A stretch of DNA of 64,000 nt from Leptobrachium leishanense (lineage: Eukaryota; Chordata; Amphibia; Anura; Megophryidae), in the NCBI GenBank assembly GCA_009667805.1, contig CM019068.1:5315218-5379217 (forward strand), given 5' to 3'. A program made the position numbers and the translations under genes. Shown piece by piece: positions 11,301 to 23,300 of the stretch (its first letter is position 1; every line of letters begins with the position of its first letter). The notes under the pieces are model-generated. The model was not told the origin of the DNA, made no database searches, and was given only the letters and a program-made list of their open reading frames with translations.

Positions 11301-14300
11301 TTGGACCCTGTGGTCCAATATTAAAATGATATAAATCTGGTAATATAGGCGTCAGTGGCAGTGCACTCAAATATTGTGCCTTTGGTGGCAGCAAGTGCCT
11401 TCACACCGTAACCCTTTGTGGTATTGTGGAAGAGTGCAGTGGTGGAGGTTTTGTGAATGCAGAAGAGATCCCTGATCTATTCCGTTATGTCAGCATCAGG
11501 GGATTGATAGCTGCGGAGCCAGGACTGATTCATTTTTCTAAATGTCAGCCGGTCCACAGAGTCGGTGGACAGATGCACTCTTTTGTCTGTGACAAAACCT
11601 CCAGCGGCACTGAACGTCCTTTCAGAAAGCACGCTGGATGAAGGGCAACCTAGTAGCTGCATAGCATATTGGCTGAATTCTGGCCAGTGAACCAATCTCA
11701 ACACCCAGTAAGCCATTGGATCATCTGCTGGAAAGGTATCCAGGTCTGCCCTTGCCCCTAGGTAGTCCTGAACCATACGTTGAAGACGCTGGCAATGGGT
11801 GCCTACATTTGACGTCCCTGGGCATCGTGGACTAAAAAAATTGGAAAAGGCATCAGTCAAGCGGCCCCTTTCACCGCTCTTCCTCTGATCAACCGCAGCC
11901 TCAGAAGCACCTGTGTCATCACTTGGTAACCTACCAGTGCCTGGAAAGGTGTTACACAAGTGTCGCTTTACAGCGTCCTCAAGTTTTTTCATCCTGTCCT
12001 CCCTCTGTGAGGGCAGGATGAGCTCTGAAACTTTACCCTTGTATCGTGGATCAAGAAGGCTTGCCAACCAGTAATGATCCCTCTTCTTGATAGCATGAAT
12101 CCTGGGGTCCTTTACCAGACTCTGCAGGATAAGGGAGCCCATGCAGCATAGGTTGGAGGTGGCATTAGCTTCTGAGTCTTCCTAGTCAATGAGGATGACC
12201 CCATCGTGCACCTCCTCCTCCCAGCCACGTACTAGTCCTTGGGTTTCTGGGCACACAAAACCCTCCCTTGAGGAATCCCCACCTTCAATGCCCCCACTAC
12301 TTAAATATTGCTCCTCCTCCTCATCCTCCTCCTGTCTGATCTGAGTAGGACCCCCAGAATGCTGTCTGCAGAAAGACTGGGGCCATGAGAGCTAGGGAAG
12401 GCCTCCTCTTCCTCCTGCTGCTCTGCCTCTAGTGCCACATCTATTATCCAGCAGGAACACTAAAGGAGTTGTCACTAATGCATGCACTGTCCCTGCTCAC
12501 CATCCTCGTTGCCTCCTCAAATGGTGACAGTACAGTGCATGCATCCTTAATCATCAACCACTGCGGGGGGAAACAAGTTGACCTGAACCTGTCCTTGTGC
12601 CATACTCACACAGGTACTCGTTGATGGCCCTCTGCTGCTTGTGCAGACGCTGCAGCATGGCTAATGTCGAGTTCCACCTGGTGGGCATGTCACAGATCAG
12701 ACGGTTTGTGGGAAGGTGGAATTCTATTTGAATTTCTGACAGGCGAACACTTGCTGGGAATGACCATCTGAAGTGACTGCAGACTTTTCTGGCCTGGCTG
12801 AGAAGCTCTGCCAGCCCTGGGTACCTGGTTAGGAAACAATCTACCACCAGATTTAGGACGTGTGCTAGGCATGGTACATGCGTCAACTTACCCTGGCGTT
12901 GGGCGGAGAGAAGGTTGCTGCCATTATCACAGACGACCATTCCCAGCTGAAGCTGGCATGGTGTTAACCATCTCTGCACCTGCCCCTGCAGAGCTGACAG
13001 AATTTCTGGCCCGGTGTGGCTCCTGTCCCCTAAACAAACCAGCTCAAGCACAGTATGGCATCTTTTTGCTTGAGCCATTGCGTAGCTCCTGTCGCGCGTC
13101 GGTTTAACTGCCACTTCGACAGAGACAGAGAAGGAGGAGGAGCAAGAGGTACAGGTGGTGGTGGAGCAGACAGACCTCATACAAGCAGCTTTCTGGAGGC
13201 ATGGTGGATGAACAAGCTCCAGCACAGAGCCCCACCTTGGATCCCTCCCAGCTGCAATCAGAGTTACCCAGTGTGCCGTGAAGGAAATGTAACGGCCCTG
13301 TCCATGCTTGGTGGACCACGTGTCTAAAGTCACATGCACCTTGCTGCTGACTGCCTTTCCCAATGACTCCATAACATTGTCTTCCATGTGCTGGTATAGT
13401 GCTGGAATGGCCTTCCGTGAAAAGAAATGGCGTTTTGGAACCTGCCACTGTGGTACAGCACATACAGCAAATTCATGGTAGGAAGCCGAGTCCACCAGCT
13501 GGAAAGGCAGCAGCTGCAATGCGAGTAATTCTGCTAAGCTGGCATTTAGACGCTGTGCTTGGGGATGGTTGGGACTATATTTTTTCTTTCGCTGCAGCAG
13601 CTGGGGCAACGTAATCTGACTGTGTAAATCTTCAGCTGATGGGATGCTGTCACATTGTGAGGAAGGACCTGGTACACCCATTACTGTAGCATCATCCCTG
13701 TCAGTGGAGGTTGGAGTCAATGACATGGCAGGACATATAGTGGGGGTAGAGACAGGTGAGGAGGACCTACGCAAAGTGTTGTGCCAACGGGATGCATGGC
13801 AGGTGGTTGTCACGGTTCCCGGATCCCACCACGCATCCCTTAAAGCCCAATACTCCACAGAGCCAAAAAGCTACCAACAGAGTAGCCGTAGTACAATCCC
13901 TAACTGTCTGGTCCTTAAAAATTGGCCAGGTATAAGTATACTAGCTAGACAGAAAGGGTTAATCAAAGACAATGTTGTAATACAAAATCAGGTCAGCAAC
14001 ACGGGGGTAGTCAGACGAGCCAGAGTCAGGAATACAGAGTATAGAATAGTCAAATGGAATAGCTGGGTCGATATCAGTGCAGTAGCGTAGTACAAGGAAA
14101 ATAGTCTGGGGCAACGGAAGGCAGAATGGGCAGAAAACAAGCAGAGGTCAATAACAGGTTAAATCATGAGAGAATTCAGGTACAGGGAGCTCAGGTATGG
14201 ATAACCACGATCTGGCACTGCTGAGAAGGAACTGTGGGTTTTTAAAAGACCTTCACCAGACCGCGCCCCCCTCTCCAGCCACGCCTCATGCAGCCACCTC

Positions 14301-17300
14301 CCTGCCTGTCTCTATTTAAACCGGGCGTTGGTCAGAGAGCAGCATCAGACATGCTGCCTTCAAGCACTCTGGAGAGGCTGGAAGCCCCCAATGTTACAGT
14401 ACCCCCCTCTCCACGGGAGGCCACCAGACGACCAACAGGACGAGTGGCAGGATGACCACCAGGGCGAGTGACAGGACGACCACCAGGGCGATCGGGGTGC
14501 GAGGCATGGAACGCCCTGACCAACCTAAAGGCAGACATGTTGGAAGCCGGAATCCAGGACCGGTCCTCCTGACCATAACCCACCCAATCGACCAAGTACT
14601 GCAGAGCACCCCTGAACAGCCTAGAATCCAGAACTTTCCTAACCTCATACTCTGTTTCTCCATCAACCTGAACAGGTGGAGGAGGAGGAACGACCCGCGT
14701 GTACCTGTTACACAACAAAGGCTTCAGTAGGGAGGTGTGGAAGACGTTGTGCAAGCGAAGATGTTTAGGAAGGGCAAGAGCATAAGCCACAGGGTTAACG
14801 CGGCGAATGATCTTGTATGGACCTATAAACCGAGGTGCCATTTTCATAGAAGGCACCCGCAACTTCACGTTCCTAGTGGACAACCAAACTCTATCCCTCA
14901 CGTTATAGGAAGGAGCTTGTAACCTATGCCTGTCAGCCTTGCCTTTCTGGACAGCAACATTGCGCTCCATGTTTTCGCGAATCTGTCTCCAAATCTCTTG
15001 TAGTTGTGTGAGATGTTCATCGAGAGCCGGGATGGCCTGTTCAGCAAACTAAAGCGGCAGAGCCGGAGGGAAAAAAACATAGATGGCAGAAAAAGGAGAG
15101 TGGCCAGTGGTCTCATTAACGACGTTATTACGTGCATACTCAGCCCAGGGCAACAACTCCGACCAATTGTCTTGTTGTTGTGTGGTAAAGCAACGTATGT
15201 ACTGCTCGAGACCCTGATTTGCCCTCTCTGCTTCCCCATTGGTTTGTGGATGATATGCCGAAGAGAAGGCCAATTGCACCCCCATCGCCGCACATAAATC
15301 CCTCCAGAAACGAGAGACTAACTGAGCTCCTCTGTCAGAGACTATTTCAGACGGAACCCCATGTATTCGTACAATCTCTCTAGCAAAGACAACCGCCAGT
15401 TCTTTGGCTGTAGGAAGCTTAGGTAAAGGGACAAAATTAGCCATTTTGGAGAAGCGATCTACAACTGTCGGAACCACAGTGTGACCCTTAGACTTCGGCA
15501 AGTCCACAATAAAATCCATAGATAGATAAGACCAAGGCCTCTTAGGCGTGGGTAAAGGCTGCAATAGACCTACAGGCAAGGATTTACTGGTTTTGCTTCT
15601 AGCACAGACTTGACAAGCCAAAACAAACAGATGTACGTCCTGTCGCATGGTGGGCCACCAGAACTGTCTGGAGATACTGGTCAGAGTCTTAGTAATACCA
15701 GGATGACCTGCTGGGTTAGAATCATGAAACATTATGAGTAATTCTTGTCTTTCCTTTTCAGGCACAAACAACATATCTGGAGGCTTGTTAGGTGGAGCCC
15801 CCATTTGAGCTGCTTGGAGGCGTTCCAGGAAAGGCGAGGAAACAGACAAGACCGTGAAAGCCACAATACTTTCAGGAGGAACTATAGGATTGTGGTCTTG
15901 TGTATTAGATTCAGACGGGTCATATCGACGAGATAAGGCATCAGTCTTTACATTGCGGTCACCTGGTCTGTAAGTCAACACAAAATTAAACCGAGACAGT
16001 AGTAATGACCACCTGGCCTGTCTCGAGTTCAAACGTTTAGCATCCCCGATGTACGTAAGGTTCTTATGATCAGTGATTATCAACAAAGGGTCAAGAGTAC
16101 CTTCCAACAAATGTCTCCACTCTGACAGGGCAGATACAATAGCAAGCAATTCTCTGTTACCGATATCATAATTGCGTTCTGCTGGTGATTATTTTCTTGA
16201 AAAGAACCCACAAGGATGTAGAGGCTTCCCTGGAGATTCTCTTTGAGATAGGACAGCCCCAATGACTATCTCGGAAGTATCAACCTCAAGAACAAATGGA
16301 ATTCTGGGATCAGGATGCCGTAACACCGGAGCGGAAGTGAAAGCCTGTTTGAGAGCTTCGAATGCTTGTTTGGATTGTGAAGACCAGACCTGGTTCTTCA
16401 GACCTTTACGTGTCATATTAATGATAGGAGAAGCTACAGAAACCTCTGTATGTCTTTGAGGCCTTGAGGGAGAGGCCATTCTGAGATGGCTTTGAGTTTG
16501 AAAGGATCCATCTCAAAACCTTCTGGAGTGATAATATACCCAAGAAATTTTACAGTAGTAATGTCGAATAAACACTTCTCCAGTTTGCAATAAAGACCAT
16601 TGTCTAGTAATTTTGCTAATACCTGTCTGACATGTTCATGGTGGGTTTTCAGATCGGGAGAGTAAATCAGTATATCATCTAGATATACTATAACAAAGGA
16701 TTGCAAGAAATCTCTGAGCACATCATTAATAAAATCTTGGAATACAGCTGGAACATTACAAAGACCGAAAGGCATGACCAGATATTCTTAATGCCCACTC
16801 CTGGTGTTAAATGCTGTTTTCCACTCATGCCCTTCTTTTATACGTATCAGGTTGTAAGCCCCTCTTAAATCAAGTTTTGTGTATACTGCTGATCCCCTTA
16901 ACCTGTCGAACAGTTCTGATATGAGAGGGATAGGGTACATGTTCTTGATGGTGATCTTGTTAAGCCCCCTATAATCGATACACGGGCGTAAATCTCCTTC
17001 TTTTTTAGACACAAAAAAGAACCCAGCCCCTGCTGGAGAAGAGGAACGTCTGTTAAAACCTCTCTCCAAATTCTCCTTTATGTACTCCTCCATGATTTGG
17101 TTCTCCTTTATGGATAGAGGATATACTTTGCCTCGAGGAGGCATGGTACCTGGATGAATATCTATGGCGCAATCATACGGTCTATGTGGAGGTAGTCTCT
17201 CTGCCTCTCTTTTATCAAATACAGTCCTGAGGTCGGCATACCGGTCAGGAACCTCTGTAGACAATGGGGGAGCTGTAGATGTGTTCAGGGCACCAATATG

Positions 17301-20300
17301 TTGAATGGGTATTAAACAAGTCCCAAAACAAGTAGGACTCCAAGATACTATCTCTCCCTTAGCCCAATCAATAACAGGATTATGTTCCACCAACCAAGGG
17401 AAACCAAGCACAACAGACCGCGCCCCCTCTCAAGCCGCGCCTCATGCAGCCACCTCCCTGCCTGTCTCTATTTAAACCGGGCGTTGGTCAGCGAGCAGCA
17501 TCAGACATGCTGCCTTCAAGCACTCTGGAGAGGCTGGAAGCCCCCAACGTTACAGTGGTCATATGTCGCCTCAAGCACGTGGTACCCAAGCTTCCGGTGT
17601 CTTTCCCACGCTTGATCCTCATCTGACATAGATTACAAATAGAAATGCTGCGGTCTGCTGCACATTTCTTAAAGAACTCCCAGACAGCAGAGTTCCTGGA
17701 TGTGTGCTTTGAGACAAAAGCGCTCTGCACCTGAGCAGCTCCGACATCTGATGCCTTGGACTGGCTACGGTTGGTCATAGAGGACGTTGTGCCTCATGTT
17801 TGTTGTGCCTTCTCCTCCTCTCTTGACTCCTCTGTTCAATAAGGCACCCAGGTGGAGTCAATGACCTCATCATCATTGTCATCACCCCCTATCTCCTCAT
17901 CACTGGAGCCAACTTGGCAGTATGCTGCAGCTGCTGGGGCAAAATGAGTGCCAGTTATTTGTGTGTCATCACTGGCACCCCCTTCTTCTAGGTTGATTAT
18001 ACTCCCTTCCTCAACCTCAGAGATTGAATCAGAGCACTGTACTTGCTGCACATCCTCAAGCAGCATGTCACTGTCATTGTAGTCAAACAATTCAGCTGAC
18101 TCCTCCGTATGTGATAGTGAGTCTACGGCAGGAGTAGCTGTGGACATGGAGGCTGCATTAGATGCTTTGTCAGCTGAGGTGGACTGTAAAGCAGAGGACT
18201 CGGAGGATGAGGATGGCCTGGTTAGCCAATCCACCAAATCCTCTGTATGTTGCTACTGCTTAAGACGGCCAGCACCAGTTAGAAAGGAGAAGCGTGCCCC
18301 TGCAGAGGATGCACCACGTCCACCACGACCAGAGGCACAGCCTCCCGACACAGAGGCTGCTTGCCCTCTTATCTGTGTCTGGGAGCGTATGCCTGTCCTT
18401 TTTGGTCTTTCTGACATGGTGAGTGATATATAGATTAAAGATATACAGAACTCTGATTCAACTCTGTTATAAAAATTGGAGATATGCAGAACTCTGATTC
18501 AACTCTGGTATAAAGATTAAAGATTTCCATAACTCAGACACCCTGATAGCTGGCAGCCAGTGACAAAACACAGAGTAAAATTCTCAGAAACCTCCTATAA
18601 ATCAGTGAGCCTCCCTGATGGGTGGCAGTGTGACAAGACACGGATTACAATTCACAGAAATTATATGGAAGTATGTGACACCCCCTGATAGCTGACTGTC
18701 AGTGACTGAGAAGACACGGATTACAATTCACAGACATTTTATGGAAGTATGTGACACCCCCTGATAGCTGACTGTCAGTGACTGAGAAGACACACTTTCC
18801 ACCACCAATTCCCAGATATCTGCAACAAGAGAGCCCCCCAAATTGCTGCTGTCACTGAATGAGAAGACACACTTTCCACCACCAATTCCCAGATATCTGC
18901 AACAAGTGAGCCCCCCAAATTGCTGTTGTCACTGACTGAGAAGACACACTTTCCACCACCAATTCCCAGATATCTGCAACAAATGAGACCCCCCCAATAG
19001 CTGTTACTGACTGAGAAGACACACTTTCCACCACCAATTCCCAGATATCTGCAACAAGTGAGCCCCCCAAATTGCTGCTGTCACTGACTGAGAAAACACA
19101 CTTTCCACCAATTCCCAGATATCTGCAACAAGTGAGATCCCCCAATAGCTGTCACTGGCAGTGAGAAGACACACTGACAGAATAATCTCCTCTCACTCCT
19201 GCAGAAAAACACGTGCTGTCTGGGCTGAGTTCAAGCCTTATATAGTGTGCTGCGGGACTTAGCTCTGTGATCCCATGATTGGGCAAAATTTGCCCAATCA
19301 GGACTCTGAGCCGTGATTGGCATAGTCTTGCACCTGTCTTGCAACTAAACTGTGGTCAGGTGCAGGCTGTAGCCAATTACGAGCTTCAGGCCAGTGGAAA
19401 AGTGCATTGTGGTCCATTGTGGGCGAACATGCGGAAATGTTCGTAGTTCGCGAACATGCGAACGGGCGATGTTCGAATCGAACTCCGAACACATTGAACC
19501 TTACAGCTCATCCCTAATTAGGAGGCAGCGCAAGGTGGCAGGACCTCATGCCTAGTGATAACCTCCCTCCGATTTTCTGGGTCACAGTGACTTGAATTAG
19601 GAGGCAACATGAGTTGGTTGGGCCAGAAGTCCAGAGGTAACCTCCTACTCACAGAAAAATGCTCAGTCCTTGAAAGGTTAATACCCCCAAGGAGGTGTGT
19701 GCAAAATAGTCCACCAATCCTGCTGTTCTTATATCACTGACCAATCGGGTGTCAATATACCATGACTGAGAAGGGATGAAGGAAACCAGAATGAGGAAAC
19801 AAATAGATATTTGGTCTGATTTTGATTGGACCTCTGCCTTGTGGTTGGGTGCCCTGGGAAAGAAGATGCTAATAGGTATCCCTGCACTGCTGTTTTTTCT
19901 GGTGTAACCTACGTCACTGTTATGCTCCTAAAATGTTTCCTTACTGCGATTCACAAATTCTTGGCTACCAAGCGAAAAATCGTTTATACTCCGGCTTAGG
20001 AATACTTTGAGATGATTTCTAATGACTTGCAAGAAGCCAACCACTTAGGCAGGGGTGATCACTCAAGGGTTATTCGAAGAGAGTCGAACTGGCCCCGAAA
20101 TTGCAGCGAACAGTGAATTTCCCCATATGGTTCAATTTCGTGGCCATTTGGCTAGTCACAAAGCTTACAATTTGCTAAATACTAGCGAATAGCCAGTGAA
20201 ATACGGTGTCGTTCGATGGCAGTGAAATACGGTGCTGTTCGGCGGCAGTGAAATACGGTGCTGTTCGATGGCAGTGAAATACGGTGCTGTTTGACGGCAG

Positions 20301-23300
20301 TGAAATACGGTGCTGTTTGGCGGCAGTGAAATGTGGTGCTGTTTGGCGGCAGTGAAATACGGTGCTGTTCGGCGGCAGTGAAATGCGGTGCTGTTTGGCG
20401 GCAGTGAAATGCGGTGCTGTTTGGCAGCAGTGAAATACGGTGCTGTTCGGCGGCAGTGAAATGCGGTGCTGTTTGGCGGCAGTGAAATGTGGTGCTGTTT
20501 GGCGGCAGTGAAATACGGTGCTGTTCGGCGGCAGTGAAATGCGGTGCTGTTTGGCGGCAGTGAAATGCGGTGCTGTTTGGCAGCAGTGAAATACGGTGCT
20601 GTTCGGCGGCAGTGAAATGCGGTGCTGTTTGGCGGCAGTGAAATACGGTGCCTGTTCGAGGGCAGTGAAATACGATGCCTTTTCGGCGGCAGTGAAATAC
20701 GGTGTCTGTTCGGCAGTGAAATACGGTGTCTGTTCGGCGGCAGTGAAATACGGTGTCTGTTCAGCAGCAGTGAAATACGGTGCCTGTTCGGCTGCAGTGA
20801 AATCCCCCATAGAGGAGCAATGGTTAATCTATTCACATTGAGCAGCAGAGAAATGTCAGTGAAATGCCCCGATGTTCAGTGGTTTCATTCCACAGGTTTA
20901 ATCAGGAGAATCCCTTAGGTTTCAATGTTAAAAATATTCCTGTTTTTATACAATATCTAATAAACCGTTTATAATTTTAGTCTGCAGCAAAAGTCTATTT
21001 ATTTATTATATTTTTTGATTATTTTTTTTTTAGGCATTCTTGGAAAAAAATAATTTCCTGATTACTTTTTCTGGCGCCTGGTCAGCGCTGAGTTCGGCGT
21101 ATTGTCGGCTTTTTTCAGACACGTTCGTTGGGTTTGCGGCGGATTATCCTGTACGTTCGCAGGTTTTCTGCGGCCTTTCTGATCGATCTGATTTTTCAGA
21201 TCGTATTGGCATCTTATCGGTGGGATTTTAGGCGGATTTTTGGATTTATTTATTTACTGCACTTCGGGGACCCTGCGGTGAACGCTGAATTCACTGAAGA
21301 GTCAGGAAATTTGATTCCCCAAAGTGTGAGGAACGAGTTAGCACCGAAATGTCGGTTTGATTCGGATTTCGTTTTTATAAATTATTGCGGAATATTCAGA
21401 ATTATTACGTAATCCCCCTGTCCTTGCTGCTGAAAAATATTTCAGCACCAAGGACAGCAGCCAGCCGGTACTACAATAAAATGAAAATACCAGCCATACT
21501 AAAATAAAATACAGCCGGTATTACAATAAAAATGCCAGCCATACAAAATAATCTAGTCAGAGAATGTCGCACACCACCGAAATGTCAGTGAAATTTCCTG
21601 ATTTTTGGTAGGTCAGTTCGCCATGGTGCTGTTTGGTGCAGTTTCGACAGCAGTGAAATTGCCCATAGAGAAGTAATGGTTAATCTACTCAGAAAACACC
21701 AAACACCACCAGTGAAATGCCCTGATTTTCGGTGGTTCAGGTAAACAGGTTTAAACAGGCGAATCCCATAGGCTTCAATGTAAAAATATTTCCGTTATTA
21801 TTAAATATTTATACCATTTATTCTTTTCACTTGCAGCAAAAAGTCTATTCATTTATTTATTTTTTTGGACACTTGAGGTATTTTTAGGGATTTTTTTGTG
21901 AATTTTTTTTATTCTTAATTTATTTTAAAATGAGGCTTTTTTCTTTGCCAAATGCACCGTGTTTTTTTTCTTCCCTTCAGTCTGTTTGTGTTTGGTGGGG
22001 GCTGTCTATGGTCCTGAAAGGAGCTGCTCTAAATGGCTCTGAAAGCCATTCAGTACCAAGGACAGCAATTATTCTTGGTGCTGAAACCTATTCATTACCA
22101 AGGAAAGCAGCCCCGCAGGGCTACGGAGCCCCTGTGAGCTGCTATCCATGGTGCTGAATAGGTTTCATCACCAAGAATAGCGGCTGTCCATGGTTCTGAA
22201 TCGGTTTAAGAACAATAGACAGCCCCTGCCGAACGTAGCCAGACTGAAGAAAAAAAACTATTGTATCCAAAAATTTCACCAAAAAAATCCCCAAAAATCC
22301 TAAAGAATAAATAAATAACGAGATGTTTTTGCTACAAGTGAAAAGAATAATACCAGCTGGTATTTTATTTTGGTCCGGCTGTTATTTTAATTTTTATACC
22401 ATTTTTTTATTTGACTGTAGTACCAGCTGTATTTTATTTTGTACGACTGTATTTTTATATCCCCAAAAAATCCCAAATAAATAAATAAATAAATAAATAC
22501 GTTTTTTTTCCTGCAAATGAAAAAGAATAAACGTAAACGGTTGAATAAATGTTTAATAAAAACAGGGAATATTTTTTACATTAAACCCTATGGGTTTCGC
22601 CTGTTTAAAGCTGTCGAACGAACTACCGAAAATCAGGGCATTTCACTGACATTTCTCTGCCGTTCGGTGTCTGTGAAGATATTATCTAACCACTACTTGT
22701 CTAGGGAAAAGTGAGTGTACGTGAAACAGTATAACAAACCGATTTGTTTGCCGTAATCACTTCCGAATAACAAAACGGTAAATTTCATCCAAATATTGAT
22801 TCGAAACGCACATGTTTACTGAGGAGCCAGAGCATGGATCTTCTTTCACTTAATCTAAGAATCATATGGATCTCTTACCTTTCTGGACGCAGAGCAGTGA
22901 GCTGTGAGATTTTTCCTCGAGAATACCGCCAGGCTGCAAATACACACAAACCGCATGAGGAGGAGACCTGGCAGTCATGGCTGGTACAGCGCCCTCTGTG
23001 CATTTTCAGTAGACCACTTTGCTAATTTTCACATTGAAACCTTTGCCTTGCACTGACCTGGACTAGAAGTGGTTTGATGATGGTGTCAATGCTCCCCTGT
23101 TTGGGGACAATAGGCAGCTCATTGCGACACAGGTCCTTGGTGTCCAGAGCTTCGGTCCTTATCGTTATATTGACTTCTCCTAAAGACAAGAAACCAGATA
23201 GGAAAATACAAAAAGGGACGGAGGAAAGGAAAGATACAGAATCCAGACATGAATTCATTGCAGTAAGAGCCCAGTCTGAGTATAAGGAGGGTTTTGTGCT

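Larger units (their letters stand above)
13808..17554 (-). mobile_element. Degenerate Gypsy (chromovirus) retrotransposon in hAT
   Basis: GTGGT duplicates on both sides (13803-13807 and 17555-17559), and the ends read TGTCACGG...GTTACA. Internal order on the minus strand is protease end, reverse transcriptase, RNase H, integrase and chromodomain, so it is a Ty3/Gypsy element with an integrase chromodomain. gag, the primer-binding site and most of the 5' LTR are missing. Confidence 0.93.
10656..19516 (-). mobile_element. Autonomous-type hAT transposon, 8.9 kb with nested Gypsy
   Basis: Terminal inverted repeats TAGGGATGAGC...GCTCATCCCTA are flanked by a perfect 8-bp target duplication ATTAGGAG (10648-10655 and 19517-19524), diagnostic of hAT. 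Subterminal GTTCGAACTCGAAC motifs repeat on both sides. Without the Gypsy insertion the element would be about 5.1 kb. A transposase reading frame runs on the minus strand from 18419 to 11477 but is broken by stops and frameshifts. Confidence 0.93.

Noticed and set aside
11477..13858. Possible domesticated host gene of hAT origin
   Set aside because: It still sits between intact TIRs and target duplications and is broken by stops, a frameshift and a Gypsy insertion, so it is a dead transposon copy.
13644..14090. 148-codon plus-strand frame spanning hAT and LTR
   Set aside because: It crosses the Gypsy insertion point and is antisense to the transposase; it is a chance frame.
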